Shown here: in pieces, positions 1-11,989 of the stretch | Layout of the letters: every line of letters begins with the position of its first letter | Numbering within the stretch: the first letter of the stretch is position 1 | Source of the DNA: Maniola hyperantus | Lineage: Eukaryota; Arthropoda; Insecta; Lepidoptera; Nymphalidae | Assembly (NCBI RefSeq): GCF_902806685.2 | Contig: NC_048539.1 | Location: 8,382,501-8,446,500 of the forward strand | Reading direction: 5' to 3' | Length of the DNA stretch: 64,000 bases | Notes under the pieces: model-generated | The model's input: only the letters and a program-made list of their open reading frames with translations | What the model was told of the DNA's origin: nothing | Database searches by the model: none | Position numbers and translations under genes: made by a program

Positions 1-127
1 TCAGGTTCATAGCACGTTCATAGATTATCTACTACCTATATACTAGTCAGGTTTCAATTTCAATTTGATTCAAGCTTGGTCAACCACAGATCACTATAAC
101 TATAAATACCTTAGAGTATTTAAAGTA

Positions 128-541
128 CTATAGGCGTAGATAGAATAATAGGTAGATGTAAGTACTGTGTAACCGCGTATGAGATAGCGATAGCACGACG
201 TAACGATGAACTAACACGACAATTATTACCATTGCTTAGTAGTCAGTATTTGTATTAACCGATCAACAATATTTGTATTAAACGTTTTTTATGTGAAAAC
301 AAGTAAATACCTAATGAGAAATACAATTACGCCACGAATTTTCAAAGTTTGTTTTGCATCTTCTTGTATGTGTAAGTTGTATGTATTCTTGAAAAAAACC
401 AGTTACACGATAAGGGACAAAAAATAGGTTAGCTGCGTCTCTGTTTATCACATTAGTAACTTTATCTGTGCTCTCTTTTTAGTGCGAATGAGAAAGCAAA
501 CGTTCCTGCATCTACCTTTATTACTCTATCTAAGACTATAG
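128..541. mobile_element. MITE copy 1, imperfect terminal inverted repeats
   Basis: The ends read CTATAGGCGTAGATAGA and, on the other strand, CTATAGTCTTAGATAGA. They continue as imperfect inverted repeats through GGTAGATG. The interior (from CTGTGTAACCGCGTATGAG on) is repeated at 32945-34044. No coding capacity. Confidence 0.6.
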
Positions 542-869
542 GCTACTAGGTTGGTCAACCACCAACCACTCAGACTAAGAATATTCTATGGTTTTGACCA
601 TAGATAATATACTAATTGACTGTGTTTTTGACACTTGTGACGTGACTTGATGTTGAATGTTAATAAGCTATATATTTATTTTTAATAGGTAAGGTAATTT
701 TGATCTGAATTGTATTTGAAAGCCATATTCCGGTAAGAGTACCCCGCGTGATTTGTGGTTCGTACAAATTGCTCGTTCAAATGTAAATCACACCTTTAAT
801 GCTTATAATTGATATTCCTTAAGTAGTATCTTCAAGAACTTCGTAGTTCGGTTCGTATAGATTCAACAA

Positions 870-2447
870 ATGATTCTTAGAATACTGTACCTTAGAGGCT
901 CCAGTTCGTGGCGCCCAGTTTCTGTGCGCTCAGTTTCTTATTACCATGATAGCAATGTAAAACATATTTTGTGCAAGTATCTTAATGTGAATGAAAGTAA
1001 AGCTCAATATTTACTTTTAAAACATCCAGGTATAAAGAAATTGGATAGTACAAGAATAAAAAATGTAATTGAAATACTGTATAAACTTGGATTTCACAGA
1101 GAAGTTCTCCTCAAAGAACCATCCCTTTGCAGTATTTTGCCTGTGACACTTAAATTTCGGTTCCAAGTATTACAAGAATGTGGAGTCGACAACATATCAA
1201 CCTCTCATTTGCTTTCACATTTGATGATAATGAAACAAAAAACTATAGGAGAATTAAAAAAATCTAAAATTATACCAGCAACTGTAAATGTTGAGAACAG
1301 ACTTGCAAGTTACATGACCCAGTGGCCAACATCGCTTACAACTTTGGTTTATGGAGATGTAAATAAAATGACTTTGTATGCATTGAGACTTAAAATTATT
1401 CAACGATACTTAGAACTTATTTTGGATCTTAGTCAAAATGAATTTGATAGAGGGCTGCAGACATACCCAACTGTAAAACATCGTCCCCTGCAGGCTATCA
1501 ATAAGACACTGAACATATTACAAGGACAAATACTGATGACAAATGATAAAATTAAATCAAATTTTTATTTAGTGCATGCTGATCCGGAAAATTTAGAAAA
1601 TATGATATACAATCTCAGAACTATTGGAGGAATAGATATAAAAGAGGTTCTAAGAATGCACCCAAAGTTAGCTACTAAAAATTGTTCTTTACTGCTAGAA
1701 ATAAAAAAACTGTTGGAAGATTATGGAATTGGTGATGAGGCACAAAAGAGATGTTTTCAAATATACACACTGAGTCCCAGTACAATTAAGGAGAGATTAG
1801 AAAAGGCTAAAAACACACCAGAGTTCAATGCATTTTATAATCACCCAAGGTTTTTAAAAATGATTCATTACAATACTAAAGCATCAGAAAGACTAATGAA
1901 TTTATATAACAACAACAAAAAATGTTTGAGCCTAAATATACTTTCGGGAAGTTCAGCACATTACAATGTGTTTGAAAGGGCTCAAGGGGATCGCTTAGGA
2001 AAGGGAAAAGATCTTCTGTTTTGTATCTCTCAATCCTTGGACAGTTTGTATAGTATGAATGATATTGGAAAAGTAATTAAAAGACATCCATTTTGGCAGT
2101 ATATACCTCTAATTCAAGTAAAATATGTTCAAGAACAACTGCGTAGTGAATTTACAGCTAGTGATATTTTTGAAAATTGTACTATTCTCCTATATCCATG
2201 GAATAAAATTCGGCATGTACTAAATCTGCTCAACATGAAAAAAAACTCTGGCACTGAATCGCTGTTTAATGAATTACTAGATTTGAAAGCAATAAATAAA
2301 TCACAAAAACTAAGTTTGATTTTATATATACTTGAAAGAAATCATTACTTTTCTGGAAATGGAGTCTGGTCAGAAGAAAAACAAAAAAATATTGTTGATT
2401 TGACAAAAGAACAAGAAACCCGCAAGTCCATTATCGCAAACTTTTGA
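870..2447 (+). CDS. mTerf5: mTERF-family mitochondrial protein, mTERF5-like
   Basis: Intronless open frame of 525 residues. The mTERF fold is a stack of helical repeats of about 30 residues with a conserved proline. Repeats are visible at LLLKHPGIKKLD (near residue 48), LLKEPSLCSIL (near 80), VLRMHPKLATK (near 260) and VIKRHPFWQYI (near 400). The first 25 residues are rich in Arg and Ser and have no acidic residue, as expected of a mitochondrial import signal. mTERF proteins bind mitochondrial DNA or rRNA and act in transcription and ribosome assembly. The length and the FERAQGDRLGKGK segment in the C-terminal half suggest the insect mTERF5 branch, from memory of the family. mTERF3 and mTERF4 are shorter. 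The start is the first ATG in frame, and a MITE ends about 330 bp upstream. The family call is firm; the number is less so. Confidence 0.8.
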   Translation: MILRILYLRGSSSWRPVSVRSVSYYHDSNVKHILCKYLNVNESKAQYLLLKHPGIKKLDSTRIKNVIEILYKLGFHREVLLKEPSLCSILPVTLKFRFQVLQECGVDNISTSHLLSHLMIMKQKTIGELKKSKIIPATVNVENRLASYMTQWPTSLTTLVYGDVNKMTLYALRLKIIQRYLELILDLSQNEFDRGLQTYPTVKHRPLQAINKTLNILQGQILMTNDKIKSNFYLVHADPENLENMIYNLRTIGGIDIKEVLRMHPKLATKNCSLLLEIKKLLEDYGIGDEAQKRCFQIYTLSPSTIKERLEKAKNTPEFNAFYNHPRFLKMIHYNTKASERLMNLYNNNKKCLSLNILSGSSAHYNVFERAQGDRLGKGKDLLFCISQSLDSLYSMNDIGKVIKRHPFWQYIPLIQVKYVQEQLRSEFTASDIFENCTILLYPWNKIRHVLNLLNMKKNSGTESLFNELLDLKAINKSQKLSLILYILERNHYFSGNGVWSEEKQKNIVDLTKEQETRKSIIANF

Positions 2448-2512
2448 CAGAAATTAATACAAACATAAAAACAAGAACTTTAAAATTTATTTTAATTTCC
2501 ACATTTTATATC

Positions 2513-2650
2513 TATCTATACTAATATTATTAAGAGGTAGTGTGTAAGTTTGTATGCAGGAAGTAATCTTTGGAACTATTGAACCGATTTGGAAAATTCT
2601 TTCACCAATAAAAAGCTACATTATTCCTGAGTGACATAGGTACCTACTAT
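2513..2650 (+). mobile_element. Helitron-like 5' end fragment
   Basis: TCTATACTAATATTAT is the kind of 5' TC end seen on lepidopteran helitron-like units, and AAAAGCTACATTATTCCTG follows. The expected CTAG 3' end is missing, replaced by the LINE fragment that follows. Confidence 0.4.
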
Positions 2651-3009
2651 TTTATTTTCAAGCACCCGTGGGAGGTGCGCTGGATTCAAGCGGCGCCAGA
2701 CCGTGGCGTGTGGCAGTCCCTAAAAGAGGAATTTCACCCTCACCATCTGGGTGTCTGGTGCACTTCGACCGTCCACTGCGCCAGATCCTTCTTTCCACGC
2801 ACATGCAAACTGTGGAACCAACTCCCATCGGCGGTGTTCCCACTAGATTATAACATGGGGTTATTCAAGGGGCGGACCAACAAATTCTTAAAAGGCCGGC
2901 AACGCATCGGCGGCTCCTCTGGTGCTGCAAATGTTCATGGGCGGCGGTAATCACTTAACATCAGGTGACCCGCCTGCTCGTTTGCTCGCTATATCTATTT
3001 AAAAAAAAA
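2650..3009 (+). mobile_element. 5'-truncated LINE 3' fragment
   Basis: One frame reads CKLWNQLPSAVFPLDYNMG and FKGRTNKFLKGRQRIG, a C-terminal tail common in lepidopteran LINE reverse-transcriptase ORFs. A 3' UTR and an A-rich tail end near 3009. Only the last ~90 codons remain. Confidence 0.65.
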
Positions 3010-3034
3010 GTGTCAAAAGACCTATGTCCAGCAG

Positions 3035-3147
3035 TGTATAAATCCCGCAAATTTCTAATGCGCGTGGCCGCCATTTTAGTGACGTCAGCACGGTGTTAAT
3101 GAGACATGGTTCCAACGCAATAGCAATTTGCGGGACTTATACATCTA
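3035..3147. mobile_element. Short inverted-repeat element
   Basis: GTATAAATCCCGCAAATT at the left faces AATTTGCGGGACTTATAC at the right, a MITE-like hairpin with about 75 bases between the arms. Confidence 0.5.
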
Positions 3148-3287
3148 TCGATGATGATAGGCGAGTCGTGTAGTAGTTACTACACGTAGGTACATAACAA
3201 CACTACAGTAGTACTGTGGTGTGCCGCAAGCATGTAGCGCCGCCATTAATCGAAGGTATCCATAGATATAATAAAGTCTGCGATGGG

Positions 3288-3390
3288 TTAAGATGGCAAT
3301 CGGGGTATGAGATGAGAGTGGGGCGTTCACTCCCCGATTGCCATCTCGAGTCTCAACCTGTTGCGTACTATTTATAGGAGATTTGTAGTA
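3288..3390. repeat. GATGGCAATCGGGG inverted repeat
   Basis: GATGGCAATCGGGG and CCCCGATTGCCATC face each other about 30 bases apart. The right arm continues with CTGTTGCGTACTATT. This is the same end sequence as at 18664-18824, 22470-22541 and 37855-38000. Confidence 0.5.
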
Positions 3391-3554
3391 TATTAGATTA
3401 TTGTACAGAATGTTTTTTTGGTGTGGCAGCACCATGAAAATTGTCTTTTTGACAGGCTCAAAAACAAAAAGGCATCCAGAGCCGTAAAGCCAGTTAAAAA
3501 AATGTCTTTTTGACATATTGAACTTGGTCACTGAAATTCAATTTTAAATGAAAA

Positions 3555-6500
3555 ATGGCGTCTATGCTACCTCGTTCTTTTGGCCTTGCTGAAACAGTTC
3601 TTCTGAAAAATGGAACTAAGGTACGAACCAAAGCCTTTTTACAAAATTTGATGGCCTTTCCAATGGTGTAATTATTTTTTGTTTCTATTCTCCAAAAAAA
3701 TAATTTGTTAAGTTTTAATTTGTAGCAATGTAAACTTCGAACAATAAAATATTGTCTTAATTTTCATTAGAATTATCGCGCTAATTTTGAATGCTACATT
3801 GCAGCTATAATCTACAGTTACGTAAGGCAATTGGCTTTAATTTATGTCATTAAAAAGCCTGACCTTGTCAATTTCAGCTCTCACGGTCCTTACGTCATCA
3901 GTACAATGTTTATTTTTTTTTAATTGTTAGAAAATTAGTAGATTTATTTGCACCTGTGAGAACTACATTTCCCGAGACAAAAAGTACCCTTGTCTGTCCG
4001 GGGATGCAATTAGTTATCTCTGTATCAAAGTTTGTCTAAATCAGATGAACTGTGAAAAGCTACCAGAAAGAAATTTGTCATTCATAACAATTAGTCTAAA
4101 TAATATGATAAATTATAAATTAATATATATAAAAATTTAGTTGTTGGCAGCAACATCACAAAGCAACCTACCATGCAAGCAGCAGGTCCGGCACCTAAAC
4201 GTGCATGAGTATGTGAGCTACACGCTGCTCAGAGATCACGGCATCCCTGTGCCAAAGTTCAATGTTGCCAAGACAAAAGACGAGGCAATCAAGTTTGCTC
4301 AAGAGCTCAACACCAGAGATATTGTGCTGAAAGCCCAGGTATTTTACATATTTGTACATGCATTTCTTCTTTTTATAGTAAAGGGTTACAAAACAACAGC
4401 CAGCTATTTAGGGTCTGGGATTCAATCCCAGACACACCTGCATCTTTTCAGTTATGTGAATTTTAAACAATTAAATATCACTTGTTTTAACGGTAAATTC
4501 AAAGTTTATCCATTACAAACAAACAAATCCTTCCTCGTTATTATATTAGTCTAGAGTTCTAGACATATAAAAATTGTGGCACTGACCATTTTGAAGCTGT
4601 CTGACATCACTGCTTTGGGGTGCTTAACATAGGTATTACAAAAGTATTTTGTGATTTGTTATCTCTGAATAGGTATAAATTAAGCTAAAGTAATATCTTA
4701 TTTTTATTTTATTTTATTTGTCACAGAACCACCCACAGACTTACACACTTAAATTGCATAATATGTTTTTGAGTTCTATAGGTCTTGTGTAACTCAATTT
4801 ACGGGCAGTCACAACAAGCATTGAAAAACAAGTAGTACAATAAAATAACCTAACCTAAGTCTTCTCTAAGGTACTCGCTGGAGGCAGGGGAAAGGGTGCC
4901 TTCAAAAATGGGCTCAAAGGTGGTGTCCGAATGGTTGACAAGTAAGTTAAGATTTTAAAAATTCCAAGAATAATCATTTCTTATTTAGACTAGATGAATA
5001 CCTGCAGTCTGCCAATGTTAGCAAAAAGTTAATCTGATTAATGATTAAAAACCTATGATTAATTTATAAATTACATATATTGTTGTAAAATTACAACAAT
5101 CATTTTTAACCAACTTCCAAAAATAGAGGAGGTTCTCAAATCGGCGCGTATGTTTCTGGTGCTATTTTTAAATTTTTAAATACAAATCAAAACTGATTTC
5201 TCTGTGATGTCTGATCCAATTTGCGTATTTATTTTTGTAATCAATAGAAGTTTGAAAAATTATGGTTCAAACTCTTCAACCCTGATGCTACATGCGTGCT
5301 GCCCACCTAAATTGTGGACATTTTGAAAATATCGATTGTGAATTGATATTGTAAATGCCAAGCATAGACTACATCATTCAACTCTCAGCTTTGTAATTTT
5401 TCTCTGGTTTAAAAAACCCACCTTAATCTGTCAAATATATTAATCAAATTAACGATTAACGTAATCGTTGTCGGACTAACAATTACTAAATACATGAGTA
5501 AAGCCTCGTACAAGTCCTACATGTATAATGGAATTCACTCACGATAATTTAAACGCTAAAACTAATTTTATTAATAGCGATTATGGTACAAAAATAGATT
5601 AGTTATTTTTATTGGAAAATAATATTAGGGATTGTGTTAGAAAAGTTAAATCATACTGAATTGTAATATGTCTGGACTGTGGCAATCAAATGTAGGTATG
5701 TACTAAATTGATAAAGCACAAGCGAAACAAGCACATTTTTAAATTTATTTGTTGAATGAACTCATCTAATTTTAACAATCATGGGCCTACCCATGATTAT
5801 GTTAGAATAAGATTAGTCAAATAAGTGTTAATTTTTTAATTGTAGCCCTCAAACGGCTGGAGATATAGTTGACAAAATGCTAAAGCAGTATTTAGTGACG
5901 AAGCAGACTGGCGCAGCAGGGAGGATCTGCAACATGGTTATGGTCACGGAGAGGAAATTCCCACGACGAGAGTTCTACGTTGCCATCATGATGGAACGCA
6001 GTTTCAATGTACGTATTTTACGAAAACATTCTTCACAGAAATTTTATGTGTTTTTGCCGGTTGCTTGCTCCGTGTCCCCAGTGTAGCACACAGTCTAAAC
6101 AGATACTTTATGCAGTCGGTGGACCGAGGTTGACGAATCCGATATATATAGGCAAGTAATATAATAATATAACCTTGCCCCAATATTGTACTTCTGAACT
6201 TGTAATAATGAACTCCACTATTAACAAATATAACAGAATTTTTTTAAATAGATTAATGAAAATATTACAATAAAACTTTGAGCTAGCCTTTTCTAATTAC
6301 TATACAAATCATTCCCGCGTGGAATGTTGCCAAGAATACTGGCTGCATTTCCGCGCTGGACAGCCAGACTGATCCGTTGCGCAAAAAATGAGCCAGCTCC
6401 ACCAGCTGTCACCAGATCAGGCTATTAATCGTGCTGAAATGTCTCTTAAAAATAACAGGATTTGAGGTGAAAGATATTTTTAATCCTAACATAACAGCAC

Positions 6501-9500
6501 AATGACTGAACTGATTTGGCTGATATATTTGGAATGCAAATAGCTTATACCCTAATTAGACCTGGGCGCGTTTGGAACCCTCGTAGCTTTAGTTTTAAGC
6601 TTGCGTAAAAATTATCACCACTATATCTTACAAATCCAACAACTGACAATCAAAAAGTGTAATTTATTAGATATTTTTAGTAAATTATTTGATTTGATTT
6701 GATTGAACCGCATAAAGCTACATTTTACGCAACGCAGAAGTCGGGGGCATCGTCTAGCTATGCATCAAGTAAACAAAATTATAATATTAGGCATTTGATA
6801 GGTTCATAACAATGCTTGACGAAAACATCAATTATCAGTCGCATCCTGTTGTTTAAAATTATTAATAGTAACTGGCAATAGAGCACGCACTACACAAATC
6901 AACATAATTAATTGCAAACATGGCAATTAATTTTAATTGTCTGTAATTGAGTAGGTACTTAACGTTTAGTAAGCGATTAAAGTAACTCTGTGATCTTCAA
7001 TCGATCACTATCCTTGAAACTATTTACTGATGTATTTTTCATTAAATATTTGGGCTTCTTGTTTGCCAAAAGATTTATCACATCCATGCTAATAATATTA
7101 TAAAATCCATCCATTCTTCCAAATAATCCATAGTCCATACTGTTATAATTATACGTCCATAGCACGTCTGTCTGATTGCTAGCTTGTGACGACCCATCTG
7201 TTTTACAGATTTTGACGAAATTTGGTACAGATAAAGCTTGCAACCCAGGGATATACTCGTAGGCTTTTTATCCCTGAAAATCAAAGAGTTCCTATGGGGT
7301 TTTTAAAAAACCTAAACCCACACGGACGAAGTCGCGGTCCATCATCTAGTATATGATAAAGAAAATGGATTGCGGACCGTAAAGTACAGCTGCAACAAAA
7401 TATAAATAAACACACAGTTTACATTCCTGAAAATCAAGACACAAGATTCTTATAAGAACGGCGACAGACGGGCAGTGTGTATTTTACACGAATTATCATA
7501 CACGACATTATCTAAATATAGATTACTAGCTTATGCTCGCGACTTCGTCCGCGTGGGCTACACAAATTTCAAACCCCTATTTCACCCCCTTAGGAGTTAA
7601 ATTTTCAGAAACCCTTTCTTAGCGGTACAATATTTTTTATATAAACTTAGATATAATTTAATGATTTGAACAAAATATTAGTTATTATTACTAATATTCT
7701 GTAGCTTTTGTATCATTAAATTAATTAGGAAATGTACATAATGTAAAACAAAACTTTATGTTTTCATTGCATAAAAAATGAAAATTCAGCCCTCGCCAAT
7801 CTTTATGGCCGCTCTGAACATAGCCGCTTTTCGATGCGCAAATCGATTCCGTCTTTCCGGAGCTTTTCGGAACTCGGAACTTTTTTGAGTTATGTGTGTT
7901 TTAAGCAATTAAATATCACTTGCTTTAACAGTGAAGGAAAATATAGTTTCCATAATGTGCACGAAGGTGTGTGAAGTCTGCCAAATCCGCACTTGTGGCC
8001 TAAACCCTTCATGTTCTAAGAGAAGAGCCGTGCTCAGTAGTGGGACGGCGATAGGTTGGTGATGATGATGATATTTTCAGGGTCCAGTCATCATAGCCTC
8101 GTCCCAAGGCGGCGTGAACATCGAGGACGTGGCGGCAGAGAACCCCGACGCCATCACGTATGAGCCCATCGACATCAACCTGGGCATCACCGACGAACAG
8201 GTGTCGCGGGTTGTTCAGAAGGTAATGTTTATCACTACTATGTGTTTCACTCATTCAATGGGTTCTGGAGAGAGCTATACTTGGAGTAACCGACATCACT
8301 AATTGGGTTGTTAAGCTGAAGCAGCAATGGGAGCTCAGAGTCACTTAGCGGGCGATGGAGAGATACATGTTGGGGTTTCTTTATATGATGAAATCAGAAA
8401 TGAGGAGATGTGTAGGAGAACTAAAGTAACCGACAGCTCAATAGGTTGTGAAGCTGAAGTAGCACAGTCCAGAAAACCGATAGACGTTCGGATCCCAAGG
8501 TGCTAGAATGGCACCTCGCACAGAAAAGCACAGCGTTGGCAGACCCCCACTAAATGGTCAGACGACATTAAACGAAGTTACAGGGAGCCGCTGGATTCGG
8601 ACGGCGCAAGATCGTGGCGTGTGGAAGTCCCTACTAGAGATTTATGACCAGCAGTCGGATCTATCGTTTGACGATGATGATTATGACTACTTTTCAAAAA
8701 TAAGCATCGGCAATATCACTCCGTATTTAACTCGCATCTTGTACTCAAATTCTAGATTTTAATATGCAACAATTTACAGAGTAGATATGTATATTTTTTT
8801 TAGATTGGTCTAGATGACAACAAAGAGGCCTGTGGTATGATCAAGAAGATGTATGACCTGTTTCTCAAGAAGGATGCTCTATTGATTGAAATCAACCCTT
8901 ACGCTGAGGACGCTATAACTGGCCAATGTGAGCTATAAAACTTATATCCAATCAAAGTTAACTTGACACTTCGTTAAGATGACTACAACACGCCGTACTA
9001 ACAACTTAACAGTATATAATGTGAATAGCCTGTATGTATCACGATTAATACAACAGTTAGGAACAGAAATCTGCTATCGCAGAGCGTATTCTTCAAGCAG
9101 GTACAGAACAGTCCTTACTCATTCTACCAGATACTGCTGTGCAAATTATTAGTCAGTTTTATATTAAAACTAGCTGATGCCCGCGACTTCGTCCGCGTGG
9201 ATTTAGGTTTTCTAAAAATCCCGCGGAAGCTCTTTGATTTTCTGGGATAAAAAGTAGCCTAGCCTGCAGGTCTTTAACTATACCCATGCAAAAAATCAAG
9301 TCAATCCGTTGCGACGTGATTGAAGGACAAACAAACAAACTTTCGCATTTATAAAATTAGTAGTGATTAGTCTGTTTTATTTTATTTTATTGTTATTTAA
9401 GTTAAACATTGTAATAAAATAAAATTTACATGTCACCGTATAAGTAAGAAATTATAGAACATACATTAACGAATAAAATAAAAGCAAATTGTATTGCACA

Positions 9501-11885
9501 TCTTTCGAAATGCCAAATTTATTCTTCCGATAAAGTTTGTTTGGCGATTGAAAAATCAGTCCAGTTTTTTCTGTGTGTAATTTCATGCGATCGGTCTTTT
9601 GTGTTGGATAGATTTTTTCATTTTATGACTAGTTCCCACTAGAAAAGTCTTAGAATAGACCTGGATACAAATATAATTATTTTTCAGTCTTCTGCTTGGA
9701 TGCCAAGTTCAGATTCGACGACAACGCACAGTACCGACAAAAAGAACTCTTCGCGCTCAGAGACATCAGCCAAGAAGACCCCAAAGAAATTGATGCAGCT
9801 AAGTTTGACTTGAACTATATTGCTCTTGATGGTAAGTTGAAATCAATTCTACTTTGTTTCGGAAGTTTTTTAATTTTAGGGAAATAAAGCGCAATTCTGC
9901 TCGCGTAGCGCTCGTGTGGTGACCCAAAATTTTTATTCACCTACATAACGCCTCTCATTCTATCGCGTTACTCTTATTCCAGCTGACACGGCGCAGAGCG
10001 AGCTAAATTGCACTTTATTGTGTCGTTACAAAAGTCGCTATTTATTTAAAGTTTCTGGGGAGTGAGCCTTTTGTACCTGTAAGTTAAGTATTCTGTGACA
10101 TTAGTATGAATGCTTTGTTATAGGCAGCATCGGGTGCATGGTAAATGGCGCTGGTCTGGCGATGGCCACCATGGACATCATCAAGCTGTACGGCGGCGAC
10201 CCCGCCAACTTCCTCGACGTGGGCGGCGGCGCCACCGCGCAGGCTGTCTCGGTAATATTATACTGTTCAGTGTTCATGTTACGGCTATAGAATGCTTCGG
10301 GTATATGGTGAATGGCGTAGGTCTGGCGGTTGCCCTTATGGACTAGCGATAGGCTATTATTGCAAAAAAACAATCGGATGACTCGAACCATTGAACCATT
10401 GACTGTCGATTAATTCGTCTTCCCAAAAAACAATCGCATAAAAATCGACAATCGATTGTTCTCGATAATTGATTGTTAAGTCTACGCATGCGGAGCGCAC
10501 GGTGTGGAACGAATAAATCTAAAATCTAAACGAATTGCGCAATTGCATTCGGTTTTCTATTCATTTGTCCCAGACCCGCGCTAAATACCAATGGAACATT
10601 CGAAAATAATCTGATGTTTTTCGATTGTTCGATTGTCATCGAATAAGAATCACAATCAAATAGTTCGAATGTTATTCGAATGAATCGCTACTGTAGACAG
10701 CATCAAACAACTATGCAAAAAACTTAACGGAGTTTTAGAATAAAATGGCTGCGTCACAGATGGCTACCGGTTGTAGTTGTCCGCCGATGAGACGAGGTCC
10801 GTGCAGAAGACTGGCCCCACTTCCGCGCGTTTATTACAGAACCATAAAAATTGTGACAGTTTACTAATCACCATCGTCGTTGTCACCAGGAAGCCTTCAG
10901 GATTATCCTGTCAGACCCCAAGGTGACGGCCATCTTGGTGAACATATTCGGAGGCATCATGCGGTGCGACGTGATCGCGGAGGGAATTATCAACGCGGCC
11001 AAGAACCTCAACATTCAGATACCGGTCATCGTTCGTTTGCAGGTAACGATTATATTATTATTCAACTAGCTTATTCCCGTGACTACGTCAGACCACGTCA
11101 ATTTTACCCCCCCTTAGGAGTTGAATTTTTAAAAATCCATGTTTCAGCAATTTGAACATAAATTAAAAACTCGATTTTATATATTTTCTACTAGATGCTG
11201 CCCGCGACTTCGTCCACGTGGATTCAGGTTTTACAAATCCCGTGGGAACTCTTTGATTTTCCTACATATAAAGTTGCGTATGTTCGTGCCCAGGATGCAA
11301 GCTAAACCAAATTTCGTAGAAATCAGTTGAAACGTATGGGACTTTAGAAATTCCGATCGATCTTTGATTTTCCGAAACAAAAAGTATACTATGTCCTTCA
11401 CTGAGATACAAGCTATCTCTGTACTAAATTTCGTCAAAATCAGTCACACAGATAGGCCTTGAAAAGCTAGCAGACCGATAGACTGACAAAGACAGATACA
11501 TTTTCGCACTTATAGTATTTGAATGGATTAACTAAATCTTAGATAAAGCATGCAACATTTGTAACAAGATAAGTCACATAAATATGTCACTAATATTTTT
11601 GTTTATAATGCAACAAAAAAAAGTATTCGCTTAAAACTCACTTTGATTTTCAAAAACTCTTTTTGCTTAAAGATTTAAAGTTTCAATATAGATGTATGTT
11701 TCCAGGGTACAAAAGTCAACGAGGCGCGGAAGCTGATCGCGGATTCCGGGCTGCGCATCGTGCCGCGCGACGACCTGGACGAGGCGGCCAAGCTGGTGGT
11801 GCAGCTTTCGGAGATCGTGGGGCTCGCCAAGCGCGCCGGTGTCGAGGTCAAGTTCGACATCCCTCGATACATGCTCGAGAAGTGA
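3555..11885 (+). CDS. SUCLA2: Succinyl-CoA ligase (ADP-forming) subunit beta, mitochondrial
   Basis: Ten exons: 3555-3620, 4141-4338, 4871-4941, 5846-6008, 8081-8221, 8804-8927, 9688-9831, 10124-10251, 10890-11042, 11706-11885. All introns are GT-AG, phases agree, and the product is 455 residues (human about 463). The enzyme interconverts succinyl-CoA and succinate with formation of ATP in the TCA cycle of the mitochondrial matrix, paired with the alpha subunit. Exon 1 encodes 22 residues of likely transit peptide (MASMLPRSFGLAE). The ATP-grasp domain contains VLAGGRGKGAFKNGLKGG and ERKFPRREFYVAIMMERSF. The C-terminal CoA-ligase domain contains NGAGLAMATMDIIKLYGG, NFLDVGGGAT and ILVNIFGGIMRCDVIA. 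The MERSF and GGVNIEDVAAE segments match the ADP-forming paralogue rather than the GTP-forming one. Introns carry SINEs, helitron-like units and RTE LINE debris. Confidence 0.96.
4412..4500 (+). mobile_element. SINE fragment
   Basis: The box B-like GGGATTCAATCCC is followed by the SINE body TTAAATATCACTTG. Located in SUCLA2 intron 2. Confidence 0.4.
7135..7349 (+). mobile_element. Helitron-like unit, CTAG end
   Basis: Ends CACGGACGAAGTCGCGG, a short spacer, then CTAG, preceded by the AAATCAAAGAGTTCC core. In SUCLA2 intron 4. Confidence 0.5.
7526..7625 (-). mobile_element. Helitron-like unit, CTAG end (type B)
   Basis: Minus-strand 3' end CTAG at 7526, then GCGACTTCGTCCGCGTGG and the type-B core CAAATTTCAAACCCCTA. 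In SUCLA2 intron 4. Confidence 0.55.
7885..8072 (+). mobile_element. SINE body abutting SUCLA2 exon 5
   Basis: Carries ATCACTTGCTTTAACAGTG, AAGGTGTGTGAAGTCTGCC, CAGTAGTGGGACGGCGATAG and a GATGATGATGAT tail, as in the complete copy at 54270-54590. It ends eight bases before exon 5 begins. Confidence 0.7.
8255..8690 (+). mobile_element. RTE-type LINE 3' fragment
   Basis: Frames broken by stops give GSRWIRTAQDRGVWKSL, the C-terminal motif of lepidopteran RTE-like reverse-transcriptase ORFs. Located in SUCLA2 intron 5. Confidence 0.6.
9170..9362 (-). mobile_element. Helitron-like unit, CTAG end (type A)
   Basis: Complete-looking type-A unit: CTAGCTGATGCCCGCGACTT at the left, AAAAAATCAAGTCAATCCG and TTTCGCATTTATAA at the right. 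In SUCLA2 intron 6. Confidence 0.65.
10291..10345 (+). pseudogene. Relic partial duplicate of SUCLA2 exon 8
   Basis: Forty bases after the exon 8 donor, the intron contains a second, diverged copy of the middle of exon 8, preceded by an acceptor-like CTATAG. Its frame reads CFGYMVNGVGLAVALMD then stop, against GCMVNGAGLAMATMD in exon 8. The copy stops where the real exon continues with IIKLYGG. It has no donor at the equivalent place, so splicing it in would end the protein early. It looks like a local duplication relic; a poison exon is a less likely alternative. Confidence 0.6.
11066..11143 (-). mobile_element. Helitron-like fragment (type B)
   Basis: CTAGCTTATTCCCGTGACT followed by the type-B core. 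Only the 3' end is present. In SUCLA2 intron 9. Confidence 0.45.
11191..11520 (-). mobile_element. Helitron-like unit, CTAG end (type A)
   Basis: CTAGATGCTGCCCGCGACTT at the left. Two GATTTTCC cores follow, so two units or an internal duplication are present. The right end is ATTTTCGCACTTATAGTA. Confidence 0.55.
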
Positions 11886-11989
11886 ACACTGCCGCCGCAG
11901 GCACGGCTCAGACCCCCTTCACACGGCATTAACACCGCACGATTTTTGTAGGATAAAGCGATGTATCCCATGTGAAACAATTGTTTATA

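Noticed and set aside
2658..2853. Overlapping open frames on both strands
   Set aside because: They lie inside a LINE 3' fragment and one frame is the LINE tail itself; the others are shadows.
3145..3531. Minus-strand frame of 128 codons
   Set aside because: It crosses an inverted-repeat element and the SUCLA2 upstream region and resembles no protein.
6977..7284. Two minus-strand frames
   Set aside because: They read through a helitron-like unit in SUCLA2 intron 4.
10380..10690. Cluster of ATCGATTGT-like words in SUCLA2 intron 8
   Set aside because: Looks like low-complexity drift; no defined ends or second copy.
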